Assembly: GCF_030915505.1 (NCBI RefSeq) | Contig: NZ_CP133265.1 | Coordinates: 1,116,001 to 1,180,000, forward strand | Direction of reading: 5' to 3' | DNA: 64,000 nucleotides | Source of the DNA: Neobacillus sp. OS1-2 | GTDB taxonomy: Bacteria; Bacillota; Bacilli; Bacillales; Cytobacillaceae | Shown here: one piece after another, positions 1-8,373 of the stretch | How positions within the stretch are numbered: the first letter of the stretch is position 1 | How the letters are laid out: the number at the start of each line of letters is the position of its first letter | Made by a program: the position numbers and the translations under genes | Notes under the pieces: model-generated | Database searches by the model: none | The model's input: only the letters and a program-made list of their open reading frames with translations | Told to the model about the DNA's origin: nothing

Positions 1-21
1 TGAGGTAAGGGGAATAGAAAA

Positions 22-49
22 GGAGAGCCCCTTAAAATGGAGGCTCTCC
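22..49 (-). terminator. Rho-independent terminator of the nos/two-component operon
   Basis: Inverted repeat GGAGAGCC / GGCTCTCC directly behind the response-regulator stop; read on the minus strand it is followed by TTTTCT. It closes the nosD-to-response-regulator transcription unit. Confidence 0.75.
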
Positions 50-53
50 CTTA

Positions 54-695
54 TTATTTTGTAATATATTTCACTGCGTACGAAGCAAGCTGGACTCTAT
101 TTTCAAGACAGAGCTTATCTAATAGATTTTTGATGTGGTTTTTCACGGTGTTTTCAGCAATAAATAGGTTTTCAGCAATTTGCTTATTGGTTCGCCCTTC
201 TGAAACTAATAGAAGAATTTCCTTTTCCCTCGGAGTTAGAGAACTAATCGCCGGGGTGTTCTGCAAATCACGTTCACGGAATTGGTAGAGCAATTTTCCA
301 GCCAACCCCCTTGTTGCCGCGTCCGAACCATCAACAATTGAACGTAGATACAGAAGCCAATCGTCGGGGTCCATATTTTTTAATAAGTAGCCTTGGGCGC
401 CGTACTGGATGCTAGTAAACAAATCCCCGACATTGTCGGAGACGCTTAGTATAATCACTTTGATGAACGGATATTTCTCCTTGATGATTTTCGTTGCTGC
501 CAAGCCATCCAATACTGGCATTTCGATATCGATTAATAAAATATCGGGAAGCTGTTCAGTACAAAGTTGAATGGCTTCCTTGCCATTCTTTGCCTGCCCC
601 ACAATGGTAAACAGTGAATCTCCTTCAAGTATCTCCATAATCGCCTGCCTCGCGTGGGGGTGATCGTCAGCAATCAACACTCGATAAGGTACCAT
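54..695 (-). CDS. NarL/LuxR-family response regulator
   Basis: A 213-residue two-domain response regulator. The N-terminal receiver domain (about residues 4-120) carries the acidic pair D10/D11 and the likely phosphoacceptor D56 in LLIDIEMP. The C-terminal LuxR-type helix-turn-helix (about 148-210) begins with SLTPREKEILLLVSEG. Its start overlaps the stop of the upstream histidine kinase by one base (TAATG), so the two are translationally coupled and form a pair. The pair is the last part of a nosDLYF operon, so it plausibly controls or senses a respiratory or copper-related condition; the target genes are not shown by the sequence. Distinct from DegU, which is elsewhere in the window. Confidence 0.9.
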   Translation of the reverse strand: MVPYRVLIADDHPHARQAIMEILEGDSLFTIVGQAKNGKEAIQLCTEQLPDILLIDIEMPVLDGLAATKIIKEKYPFIKVIILSVSDNVGDLFTSIQYGAQGYLLKNMDPDDWLLYLRSIVDGSDAATRGLAGKLLYQFRERDLQNTPAISSLTPREKEILLLVSEGRTNKQIAENLFIAENTVKNHIKNLLDKLCLENRVQLASYAVKYITK

Positions 696-1492
696 TATTT
701 GTCGCTCCCTCGTACCGTTATTTTTGTTCCATTATTTTTTATAGAGGCAATGTCAAGTACCGCACCAATTTTTTCAACACGTTCTTTTAACATGACGAGA
801 CCATATTGATTCAGATTCCGTTCATCCTTTGCAAACCCTTTCCCATCGTCTTCAATTTTCATCTCCCAACCATCGGAAATCTTCTGGAGCAGGAACGACG
901 CAGATTGTGCCTCGGAATGTTTTCTGATATTCGTAAAGGCCTCTTGAATGATGCCAAACAGTTGCACCTCTTCCGAAGGATTAAAGTATTCCTCCTCTAA
1001 CCCGATGGAAACATTTGCGTCAACCCCTGAAACAGCACTCCATTCATTCAGCCAATTCTCTATTCGTTTCGGAAAAGAAATCAACTCTAAAGGATTCACA
1101 CGCAGATTAAAAATTGCCTGCCTCAGATTGGCGTCGATAGAGTTGACAAGACCGCTCGCCTCCTCTACCTTTCCTTTTTTTAAATTTACCTTTAGTAAAA
1201 ATAATGTCTGAGCAATGTTATCGTGCAGTTCTTTTGCCAGCCGTTCCCTTTCCTCATAAACAGCCCGCATTTCCCTCTCGGTTGCGAGTCGACGGTTCTT
1301 TTCCTCAATCAGCTTAAACAGCCAAGTAGAAAACCCATAGGAAACGACCAATGTTAAAAGGATAATCAAGTAATTCCCCGTCTCCATCGATAAATTTCGC
1401 AGTAACACAGTATTATGCCGAATCAGTTCAAAGCCCCCAATAAGCAGGGTAGGGATTAAGATCGTGATTATTTTTAACGTACGATACGACAT
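695..1492 (-). CDS. Membrane histidine kinase of the NarX/LiaS/DegS (HisKA_3) type
   Basis: A 265-residue sensor kinase with two predicted membrane helices near residues 8-22 and 40-58 and almost no extracellular loop, so it is probably an intramembrane-sensing type. The HisKA_3 box KELHDNIAQTL places the phosphorylated histidine at H90. The ATPase part has an N box around N188 and the G1 motif DDGKGF at 215-220. It has a good ribosome binding site (AGAGGTGG). It lies 51 bases after nosF and is coupled to the response regulator. Substrate or signal cannot be read from sequence. Confidence 0.9.
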   Translation of the reverse strand: MSYRTLKIITILIPTLLIGGFELIRHNTVLLRNLSMETGNYLIILLTLVVSYGFSTWLFKLIEEKNRRLATEREMRAVYEERERLAKELHDNIAQTLFLLKVNLKKGKVEEASGLVNSIDANLRQAIFNLRVNPLELISFPKRIENWLNEWSAVSGVDANVSIGLEEEYFNPSEEVQLFGIIQEAFTNIRKHSEAQSASFLLQKISDGWEMKIEDDGKGFAKDERNLNQYGLVMLKERVEKIGAVLDIASIKNNGTKITVRGSDK

Positions 1493-1543
1493 TTACACCA
1501 CCTCTTCCACTTCATTAAAGCATATTGGATCGAATTATTCCCC

Positions 1544-2236
1544 CTATTTACGGTAGCGGTTCAGCAGATCCACCATAAATTGCTTCGTGTTAACGTGATC
1601 ATTCCGAATCGCCTCAATCATCCTTCCATTTTCCATAAAAATTACTTGATCAGCCACTTCGGCGGCCACATCCATCATATGAGTAGAAAAGATTATCGTC
1701 GTACCACTCTGTTTTATTTTGTTTAACAACTCAATAAAAACATCTATCCAATATGGATCGAGGCCATTTGTCGGTTCATCAAGAATCAAAACGGCGGGGG
1801 CTGCCAGCCATGCCTGGCCAAATAGCAACCGTTGTCGCATCCCTTTTGATAAGTGTTTAATCATCTCATCCCTTTTTGCCTCCAACCCAAGCGTGTCGAT
1901 CACTTCCATAATCCGAGGTTGTGCAACCTTTCGAAACGTTCCGTAAAACGTTAAAAACTCTATGACGCTCAGCGATTCTTGGGCAAAAAACTCATCAGGC
2001 ATGTATCCAATTAACGACACATACTGTTTACGATTTCCCTTGATATCTACCTGATTAATCAAAACAGTCCCATCACCAGGTGGCGAAATGCCAGCAATGA
2101 TCTGCAGCAGGGTGCTCTTCCCAGCACCGTTTCCACCGCAGAGTACAATGCATTCTCCGTCTTCTGCTGTTAACGAGAATGAATGAAGAGCTGTTTTTTG
2201 CTTAAATATCTTGGAGACATTTTTAATCGTTATCAT
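1544..2236 (-). CDS. nosF: NosF-like ABC transporter ATP-binding protein
   Basis: A 230-residue ABC ATPase: Walker A GGNGAGKST at 34-42, signature LSKGM at 129-133, Walker B ILDEP at 151-155, and the H-loop in STHMMD. NosF powers the NosFYD complex that matures the copper site of nitrous oxide reductase. Assignment rests mainly on context (overlap with a NosY-like permease, then nosL and nosD upstream), because the ATPase alone would only be called a generic ABC protein. The start overlaps the nosY stop by four bases (ATGA). Confidence 0.8.
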   Translation of the reverse strand: MITIKNVSKIFKQKTALHSFSLTAEDGECIVLCGGNGAGKSTLLQIIAGISPPGDGTVLINQVDIKGNRKQYVSLIGYMPDEFFAQESLSVIEFLTFYGTFRKVAQPRIMEVIDTLGLEAKRDEMIKHLSKGMRQRLLFGQAWLAAPAVLILDEPTNGLDPYWIDVFIELLNKIKQSGTTIIFSTHMMDVAAEVADQVIFMENGRMIEAIRNDHVNTKQFMVDLLNRYRK

Positions 2237-3045
2237 AGATACCTCCTCCTTCCTAGTAACAGGATTGAGAGGGAAAACAGCATAAAGATATAAGCAATCA
2301 GGTAGCCAATCAAGATGATCCAGCCTGCACCCGATTGGAATAGGTGAACAATCGCATCATACGACGCACCAAATATCGCACCACTATCCCATTTAATAAT
2401 TAAAAAGAATCGCAAAAACTCGGCTGGATTTAGGACCATCGCTACTTTCATTAACGGTTCAATCATTGAGTAGGGAATGAGTCCCAAAACAGCAATCAAA
2501 GCGGTTGGCCAAATCATGATAAGGAAGAACCAGATGGCGACCGACGCCATTAATGCCTTCCATCTTGTTTTGGCAACTGTTCCAAGAAATACCCCAAGAA
2601 TTAAAAATACATAGATCAAAAGGAGAGAAAAGAGATAGATTCCCAGCAGCCATGGCAGCGATAATTGGATGCCTACAAATAAACCAATTGCCATGCTGAT
2701 TCCAAAGCTTAAGGTGAACACAGCCGCCTGCGCCATAATCAAACCGGCAAATTTCCCAAACAGGTAGGCTGGAATACCGATAGGATACGTACAGAGAAGA
2801 TGCCATTGCCCGCTTTCCAATTCATTAGTAATCGAAAAGGAACCGATAATCAGCATAAATAGCGGCAATAAATACAGCAAGATATTCACGATCGTTCCAG
2901 TTATATTGGTAAAATTAGAAAGGCCGGCATTCGTTCGTTCGAGTAAAAATAATAAAGAAAACACCAGCACCCATAGAATTAGAAAAAGATAGTAAGAACG
3001 CTGCCTCGTCATTGTCTTCCATTCAGAAAGCCATAAATTTTTCAT
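2233..3045 (-). CDS. nosY: NosY-like ABC transporter permease
   Basis: About 270 residues with six predicted membrane helices, ABC-2 type. The start was placed at 3045 (MKNLWLSEWKTM) rather than at the longer open frame beginning at 3108, because AAAGGAAC lies just upstream of that ATG and a basic amphipathic N-terminus precedes the first helix, as is usual for this family. It is the membrane partner of the adjacent NosF. With NosD on the outside it is expected to deliver a sulfur or copper-related species for assembly of the copper-sulfide centre. Confidence 0.8.
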   Translation of the reverse strand: MKNLWLSEWKTMTRQRSYYLFLILWVLVFSLLFLLERTNAGLSNFTNITGTIVNILLYLLPLFMLIIGSFSITNELESGQWHLLCTYPIGIPAYLFGKFAGLIMAQAAVFTLSFGISMAIGLFVGIQLSLPWLLGIYLFSLLLIYVFLILGVFLGTVAKTRWKALMASVAIWFFLIMIWPTALIAVLGLIPYSMIEPLMKVAMVLNPAEFLRFFLIIKWDSGAIFGASYDAIVHLFQSGAGWIILIGYLIAYIFMLFSLSILLLGRRRYL

Positions 3046-3111
3046 TTTTTGGTTCCTTTCATGCAAAAGGACAATCGTAGCAGACTGTCCTATTACTCCA
3101 TTATTCATTCA

Positions 3112-3654
3112 TTAATGACTATCCTCGGAATGTTCCATTTTCAAGTCATCCTGTCCGTGCATGTTCATTTTTTCCTTCATTTCTTTTACCATTTCCTCAT
3201 TCTTTTCCCATTTATGATTTTGGAGGTTATCATAGGTTAATAGACTGCCGCCATGTTCATCGATAAAAATTTGAGCATCTTTTTTATCTGTAAAAGAAAG
3301 AACATTATAGGCCATTGGGGTTTTAATCGGTTTGTCATACACATATGCAGCCTCATCCGCTTCAATCCATTCTTTTGAATCATAATCTTTAACAAAGGAA
3401 TGGTTGATTTTTTTATCGGGATTTTCCTTCATCCATTTATACATACAGCCAATATCATCAAATACCATTGATTTTCCACTTTCAAGAATAATTTCTGTAG
3501 CAAACTCGTTATTTTTTACCGCCATATGGCAGATTTCACATTTATCGGTTTTTTCATTGATCGCCACCGGCTTCACTTCCTTTTTACTGCATCCTGCGAC
3601 AACGAATAAAGCTAAGATAGCAATGAAGCAGGTATTTACCAATTTGTGTTTCAT
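3112..3654 (-). CDS. nosL: NosL copper-binding lipoprotein
   Basis: A 180-residue lipoprotein with lipobox VAGC (C22). The NosL signature is present: CEICHM (C39, C42, M44) and FDDIGCM (C70, M71), the residues expected to bind Cu(I). The C-terminal about 30 residues are rich in Met, His, Lys and Glu, which would suit additional metal binding. NosL is the outer-membrane or, here, membrane-anchored copper chaperone that feeds nitrous oxide reductase. Its start overlaps the nosD stop (ATGA), so expression is coupled. Confidence 0.9.
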   Translation of the reverse strand: MKHKLVNTCFIAILALFVVAGCSKKEVKPVAINEKTDKCEICHMAVKNNEFATEIILESGKSMVFDDIGCMYKWMKENPDKKINHSFVKDYDSKEWIEADEAAYVYDKPIKTPMAYNVLSFTDKKDAQIFIDEHGGSLLTYDNLQNHKWEKNEEMVKEMKEKMNMHGQDDLKMEHSEDSH

Positions 3655-4931
3655 ATTTTTTTCCTCCCAAAATAGATTATTAATAGACTAGCGAAAATCA
3701 TTGACAAACAGATGGCCCAGAAGATAGTCTCAGGCTGTTCAGATTGTTGCTGGTTGTTTAACACCTTCGTCATTAATGGTTCCTGGTCAGTTACTAGCAT
3801 GTTTACGGGGCTTTTTAGCATTTTTTGCAATAACATCATCCCCGGGTGCTGAAAGAAAAGCTGATAAGGTGGTGTTTCTCGTGCCAGTTTAAGAAAAAAC
3901 GGATCAGCGCTGTGAGGCAAATTGCTTTTTCCATCACTGTCGATATCAAGCTTAATGGCGGTGTCCCAGTAATTATGCTGAATGGTATTATCCGTTCCAT
4001 CCGTCGCTTGGAAATCATTCACATTACTGATAAACGTATTGCCGGTAATCAAATTGTTCCTAATACGATTGATTTGTGCGCCAACAAAATTTGCAGTTAT
4101 TTCGTTGTCAGTGATGTCATTCTCGCTTGAATCCTCGATAAACATCCCGACACGATTATCAGTTATGCGATTGTGATGCACAATTGAATGGTGTACATCG
4201 TAGAGTAGCAGCCCTTGGGCATTCACATTTTGATTATTTTCCAGCAATTGATTTTCAGCAATAACGGAATGATTGGTTCCCATTACCATTGCACCGGTAA
4301 AATTCCGTGTTGATATGTTTTGGGTTGCGGTAATACTGTCGGAAAACATCACATGCAGCCCGTACCGTGAATCACTGATGGTATTGCTTTTAAAGATGTT
4401 ATGATGACTATTCTCCATATAAAAGCCATCTTGTACATGCTCAATCTTGATTCCTTCAAATGTATTTTGGTGGGAATCCCAAAGTTCAACCCCATTTCCC
4501 TTTCCGTTTCCTGTTAGTCTAATATTCCGGAAACTTGTCCTTTCAACGTTTTCAAGGTATATTCCAGATTTCCAGATTTTCAAGGTGACATCTTCAATGT
4601 GATGATTCTTCCCACTCATTTTAATCACTGCCGGGCTTTTATCTTTTTTACAGCTCATGATCTGAATCCCTTTTACGGTTACACTTTTCCCCTTGATGGT
4701 AATAGCTGGTTTATCATTACAAGCTTTAAGAATAGTTCCTTGTTCAGCTTCTATTACTATCGGCTTTAATAAAACAATCGGTTCTTGATATATGCCAGCA
4801 GCTATTATTAGTTTCCCACCTGCTGGCACACCATTGATTTGTGATTGAAGAGATCCGTTTGCAGATGTCCCCTTTCCTCCAACTAAACTAATCATCCCCA
4901 CAAATAAAATCAGTTTCAGTAATACTTTCAT
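3651..4931 (-). CDS. nosD: NosD-like parallel beta-helix copper-site maturation protein
   Basis: A 426-residue exported protein with an N-terminal signal peptide, then a long right-handed beta-helix made of repeated N-x-I/I-x-x-N turns (NosD/CASH repeats, roughly residues 60-320). A C-terminal membrane helix followed by GRKKI anchors it to the outer face of the membrane. In Gram-negative denitrifiers NosD is periplasmic; the anchored form fits a Gram-positive cell. It is the first gene of the operon nosD-nosL-nosY-nosF-kinase-regulator. No nosZ precedes it. Confidence 0.88.
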   Translation of the reverse strand: MKVLLKLILFVGMISLVGGKGTSANGSLQSQINGVPAGGKLIIAAGIYQEPIVLLKPIVIEAEQGTILKACNDKPAITIKGKSVTVKGIQIMSCKKDKSPAVIKMSGKNHHIEDVTLKIWKSGIYLENVERTSFRNIRLTGNGKGNGVELWDSHQNTFEGIKIEHVQDGFYMENSHHNIFKSNTISDSRYGLHVMFSDSITATQNISTRNFTGAMVMGTNHSVIAENQLLENNQNVNAQGLLLYDVHHSIVHHNRITDNRVGMFIEDSSENDITDNEITANFVGAQINRIRNNLITGNTFISNVNDFQATDGTDNTIQHNYWDTAIKLDIDSDGKSNLPHSADPFFLKLARETPPYQLFFQHPGMMLLQKMLKSPVNMLVTDQEPLMTKVLNNQQQSEQPETIFWAICLSMIFASLLIIYFGRKKI

Positions 4932-5040
4932 TTCTATAATTCCTTCCAGATAAACTTTTTTAAAGGGGTTGAAATCTGTAACAAGTCTAAAATAAACGAT
5001 TCGGTAGGTATTTCCAATGACTCAGTAGGGCTATTTTTTT

Positions 5041-5054
5041 GTTCACATTTGAAC
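5041..5054. promoter_or_regulatory. Near-perfect palindrome upstream of nosD
   Basis: GTTCACATTTGAAC is symmetric except for one base pair and sits about 110 bases before the nosD start. The half-site TTCA-N4-TGAA resembles neither a clear Fnr box nor a copper-box that I can name with certainty. A candidate operator for the nos operon; binding protein unknown. Confidence 0.35.
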
Positions 5055-5104
5055 GTTTTTTGGCAGTTTTTTTTCAAACAGGGCAGTTGAATCTATGTAT
5101 GGAA

Positions 5105-5140
5105 AAAAGGGGAGATGGTTCATAAACCATTTCCCCTCTT
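5105..5140 (-). terminator. Rho-independent terminator of the CtaG-like gene
   Basis: Stem GGGGAGATGGTT / AACCATTTCCCC with a T-tract on the minus strand. It overlaps the last codon and stop of the CtaG-like gene and separates that gene from nosD. Confidence 0.75.
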
Positions 5141-5905
5141 TTCTTGCACGTGTACTTTTTTCCCGAGACGCATGGTCACAATGAGCGCAAATTTATGCAG
5201 CCCGAGCATGAGAAAGCCAGCCATCATCTGGTCAAGTCTAGTGTTGAACGGTGCAGGAAGGAGATTGATAGAGCTTAGTTCGGTGGGGGTAAAGCAAAAT
5301 GTTGCAGTCATTTGTGCAAGCAGCGGGTTATTCACCTCACCCAGGCTGGCATTGAGGATAAATAGAATACAAGCAGGCAGCAACAATAGCCCGCTCAACA
5401 TGGCGTAGCGTTTATTCTGCCCGTTTACAATGGGGCGCCACATATGGAAGGACGTGTATAGCAGAACAAGCAAATAGCCATTATGAACAGTGGAATGTTG
5501 TGAAAGATAGGTTAAAATGACTGGCAGATGGTAAAAGAGGAACAGGATTGCAAAAGTGTATAGTGCAGCGGACGGAGAGAGGAATAGTTTGTTTAGTCGT
5601 GCGCTCTTAGTGCGCCATGAATCGGGAATACCTAATAGAAGAAGTGGCGGGATGATGAAAAATAACATACTCATTTGGATCATGTGCAAACTGAACGACA
5701 GATGACTGACGGTCGATAAAGGACTGCCAATCGTTACATAGAGTAAGACCAAGCCAAGGAAAAAAAGGAAGGGTTGTTTTAGATGAATGATTCCGTTTGT
5801 AAAGTTCATCAATAAGAATCCATATAGTGCGGCCGCAACAATAAGGCCAGCTAATAAAGGGGTATTCCACAACAATTGACCTTGAAGCCAAACATCATCG
5901 AACAT
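5120..5905 (-). CDS. CtaG-like cytochrome c oxidase assembly protein (caa3_CtaG family)
   Basis: A 261-residue polytopic protein with about seven membrane helices. Features of the CtaG_2/caa3_CtaG family include early FFLGLVLLYVTIGSPL, HLSFSLHMIQM and FYHLPV segments with conserved histidines in the membrane, and W/R in FHMWRPI. These proteins help assemble the CuA centre or haem-copper oxidase in Bacilli. It is a single-gene unit with its own terminator, next to the nos operon, so both neighbours concern copper-enzyme assembly. It is shorter than B. subtilis CtaG (about 300 residues), so it is a paralogue rather than the oxidase-operon copy. Confidence 0.8.
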   Translation of the reverse strand: MFDDVWLQGQLLWNTPLLAGLIVAAALYGFLLMNFTNGIIHLKQPFLFFLGLVLLYVTIGSPLSTVSHLSFSLHMIQMSMLFFIIPPLLLLGIPDSWRTKSARLNKLFLSPSAALYTFAILFLFYHLPVILTYLSQHSTVHNGYLLVLLYTSFHMWRPIVNGQNKRYAMLSGLLLLPACILFILNASLGEVNNPLLAQMTATFCFTPTELSSINLLPAPFNTRLDQMMAGFLMLGLHKFALIVTMRLGKKVHVQEKRGNGL

Positions 5906-6077
5906 ATACTTCTCCCTCCAGCTACCATCACTCTGTTTTTCGTTTTTAGAGAAAGATCCTTTTACTACCTATAGAGTTTATGTCGGTTCACGCGATTTAT
6001 GCCAAATAGGCTGCCCCCATTTCTGTCCTCACAAGCACCTCATGAGGACAGGCTTTGCTTCCACACGCCCCAGTATC

Positions 6078-6671
6078 CTACTGAATGGGGTTAGTTGGTT
6101 CATCTGTAAGATAATTCTGTAGTGTATGCCTCCGGATCGCTAAAACGAGGTCGGCAAGAAAATATAGTCCTACTGCAGACCAAACCCATGCCCAATAGGG
6201 TTCTATCACCCGATACATAGAAGCAATTTCCGGATGAATCCATTTTACAACTACAAGGGACAAGAAAACCCAGCAGATGGAGAAGGGAAGACAAATATGA
6301 CCATGAAGCTGTAAGGGCGTATCCGAATAATCCCACCATTGTTTATGAAAACATTTTTGGAGCATCATCCCACTTACATACTCAACAAATGTCGGGATGA
6401 AGAAGCATAAGAGGATCATGATGACCCCATTTGTATTAGGTGAAATCAAATAAACCAACAGCACCGGAGCAAAGCCATACATCGGTTTAAAGGGGCCAAA
6501 TAGAAAATTCTCTTTGAAAAATTCCCGCTTAGTGAAGAAGCTGTAACTATTTTCAAGCAGCCAGCCAATAAACGAATACACCGTGAAATAAAACACGATG
6601 GTCGCTGCTCCTTCAATCGTAAGAATTTCAAAATTTTGAACCGTAATGCCTTGTAACAAACTTATGAACAT
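6078..6671 (-). CDS. PF06541-type putative membrane protein (ABC-transporter type IV-like family)
   Basis: About 197 residues with five or six membrane helices. YSFIGWLLENSYS near the N-terminus and the conserved WWDYSDTPLQLHGHICLPFS are characteristic of the PF06541 family, whose function is not established. The start at 6671 (MFISLL) was chosen because AAAGGTGG sits seven to eight bases upstream; the open frame continues to 6770 but the extra part has no ribosome binding site and contains the dispersed 13-base repeat. Monocistronic; neighbours give no clear functional hint. Confidence 0.7.
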   Translation of the reverse strand: MFISLLQGITVQNFEILTIEGAATIVFYFTVYSFIGWLLENSYSFFTKREFFKENFLFGPFKPMYGFAPVLLVYLISPNTNGVIMILLCFFIPTFVEYVSGMMLQKCFHKQWWDYSDTPLQLHGHICLPFSICWVFLSLVVVKWIHPEIASMYRVIEPYWAWVWSAVGLYFLADLVLAIRRHTLQNYLTDEPTNPIQ

Positions 6672-6758
6672 GGCGTAACCACCTTTCATAAATGGTAAAT
6701 TTTCCACTTTATGTTTAACAGTTGGTCTGCCAAATATACAAAAAAATGCCACAAAAAT

Positions 6759-6771
6759 GGTGTCAGGCACC
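6759..6771. repeat. Dispersed 13-base near-palindrome, copy 1
   Basis: GGTGTCAGGCACC, in the intergenic region before the PF06541-type gene. Three more exact copies lie at 10252, 38263 and 51325, all in the same orientation. Confidence 0.6.
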
Positions 6772-6864
6772 TACATTACTCAACACCATGTTGATAATCT
6801 TCGGCCAATCTTGATATGATAGGGGCAGAAATGATTGCAAATCATGATGAATGGAGGGATGAAT

Positions 6865-7470
6865 GTGTCAGAAGGGGTTACAGATAAACGGGTTATGCGA
6901 ACCAAACGAGTGATTCGCGATGCACTTACAGTACTCATGGAGGAGAAAGGGTTTGAAGGGGTGACAGTCCGCAATTTAACGGAGAAAGCGAAGATTAACC
7001 GGGGAACCTTCTATTTGCACTATCGTGATAAGTACGATTTATTAGAGCAAAGTGAGGAGGAGATTCTTCAGGGAATTGAAAAGTTGATAAAAGAGTTCGA
7101 TCCAATAGAGGCCATTGCTTTTACCAGTCAATCCGAACCGGTTCCCGTCATTCTCAAACTATTTGAATACTTTCAAGACAATTCTAGCTTTATGAAGGTC
7201 ATCTTAGGCCCCAAAGGGAACGCCGCTTTTCAAGTGAAGCTAAAGGAATTGATTAAAAAAATGTTTCTGCAAAAAATTGCTGAAAATTTAAAAAGGGAGG
7301 ATATTCTTGTTCCCTTGGAATTTTTTATTGCTTATGTGAGCTCGGCCCATCTTGGGGTAGTCCAGCAATGGCTGGAAAGTAACATGGAAAAAACACCTCG
7401 GGAAATGACCATCATTTTAACCAGTATGACTTTACTTGGACCTGGGTTTGTTGCAGGCATGAAAAAATAA
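6865..7470 (+). CDS. TetR-family transcriptional regulator
   Basis: About 201 residues. An N-terminal TetR helix-turn-helix is evident in VRNLTEKAKINRGTFYLHY (about residues 37-55), followed by a helical ligand-binding domain that resembles the TetR_C_8 type. The start was set at GTG 6865 because GGAGG is six to seven bases upstream; an ATG at 6859 directly abuts the binding site and a TTG at 6835 lacks one. It is transcribed in the same direction as the ABC exporter that follows, and an inverted repeat lies between them, so it is the likely local repressor of that exporter. Confidence 0.88.
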   Translation: MSEGVTDKRVMRTKRVIRDALTVLMEEKGFEGVTVRNLTEKAKINRGTFYLHYRDKYDLLEQSEEEILQGIEKLIKEFDPIEAIAFTSQSEPVPVILKLFEYFQDNSSFMKVILGPKGNAAFQVKLKELIKKMFLQKIAENLKREDILVPLEFFIAYVSSAHLGVVQQWLESNMEKTPREMTIILTSMTLLGPGFVAGMKK

Positions 7471-7528
7471 CTGAAGGGAAGAGTGACAAATTTCAGGCGT
7501 GCTCTACTTCTTTTTTTCATCATACAAA

Positions 7529-7561
7529 ACAATGAACACTTTCCTCCATATTGTTCATTGT
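7529..7561. promoter_or_regulatory. Candidate TetR operator in front of the ABC exporter
   Basis: Perfect ten-base inverted repeat ACAATGAACA-N13-TGTTCATTGT, with two further TGTTCA half-sites between 7600 and 7620 around a TATAAAGAT -10-like sequence. No T-tract follows it, so it is not a typical terminator. Position between the TetR gene and its probable target supports an operator. Confidence 0.45.
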
Positions 7562-7647
7562 AATTCATGGATGGACAATTTATTATTAGGGTATAAAGAT
7601 GTTCAACACACTGTTCATTAACTGCGTGAAATTGAGGGGGTTTTTAT

Positions 7648-8373
7648 GTGAATCCAACCATTAATGTAGAGGAAGTCAATAAAAGCTTTGGGAAGAAGCC
7701 TGTTTTAAATGATGTCAACTTAACCATCCCGAAAGGCCAATTATTCGGATTAATCGGTCCGTCAGGTGCCGGGAAAACAACGCTTGTCAAAATGATCGTT
7801 GGCATGGAAATGGCCGATACAGGGGCGATCCATGTGTTAGGCGAAAAGATGCCGAATCTTAGCCTGCTTCAGGAAATTGGTTATATGGCACAATCCGATG
7901 CCTTATATGTAGAGTTAACAGGAGAAGAAAACCTAAAATTTTTTGCTTCACTCTACAGGTTGAGTAAGGGCGAGCAAAAGAAACGAATCGCTTACGTTGC
8001 TAACTTGGTCAACCTGACAGGAGACCTAAAGAAGCGAGTGGCAGCCTATTCAGGGGGAATGAAACGGCGCTTATCCTTGGCTATCGCCCTTATTCAAGAC
8101 CCAAAAGTGTTAATCTTAGATGAACCGACAGTAGGAATTGATCCCGAATTGAAGTTATCGATTTGGAAGGAATTTTTACGCCTAAAAAATGAAGAAGAGA
8201 AGACCATTATCGTCACCACTCATGTCATGGATGAGGCAGTTAAGTGTGATTACGTCGCCATGGTCCGGGACGGCTGTATCTTAACGAGCGGCACTCCTAG
8301 TGAATTAAAGGCGTTATACGGAACAGACGATTTCGATGAGGTATTCCTCAAAGCAGGGGTGAAACAGTCATGA
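7648..8373 (+). CDS. ABC exporter ATP-binding protein (drug/antibiotic export type)
   Basis: A 241-residue ABC ATPase with Walker A GPSGAGKTT (37-45), signature YSGGMKRRL, Walker B LILDEPTVG and H-loop TTHVMDE. It begins at GTG 7648, nine to ten bases after AGGGGG. It overlaps the permease gene by four bases (ATGA), forming a two-gene exporter of the DrrAB/YhfAB type, probably for a hydrophobic compound. Control by the upstream TetR protein is inferred from position and from the inverted repeat. Confidence 0.88.
   Translation: MNPTINVEEVNKSFGKKPVLNDVNLTIPKGQLFGLIGPSGAGKTTLVKMIVGMEMADTGAIHVLGEKMPNLSLLQEIGYMAQSDALYVELTGEENLKFFASLYRLSKGEQKKRIAYVANLVNLTGDLKKRVAAYSGGMKRRLSLAIALIQDPKVLILDEPTVGIDPELKLSIWKEFLRLKNEEEKTIIVTTHVMDEAVKCDYVAMVRDGCILTSGTPSELKALYGTDDFDEVFLKAGVKQS

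Noticed and set aside
6024..6050. Inverted repeat TGTCCTCA...TGAGGACA behind the PF06541-type gene
   Set aside because: Could be a terminator but has no T-tract; left out because its role cannot be supported.
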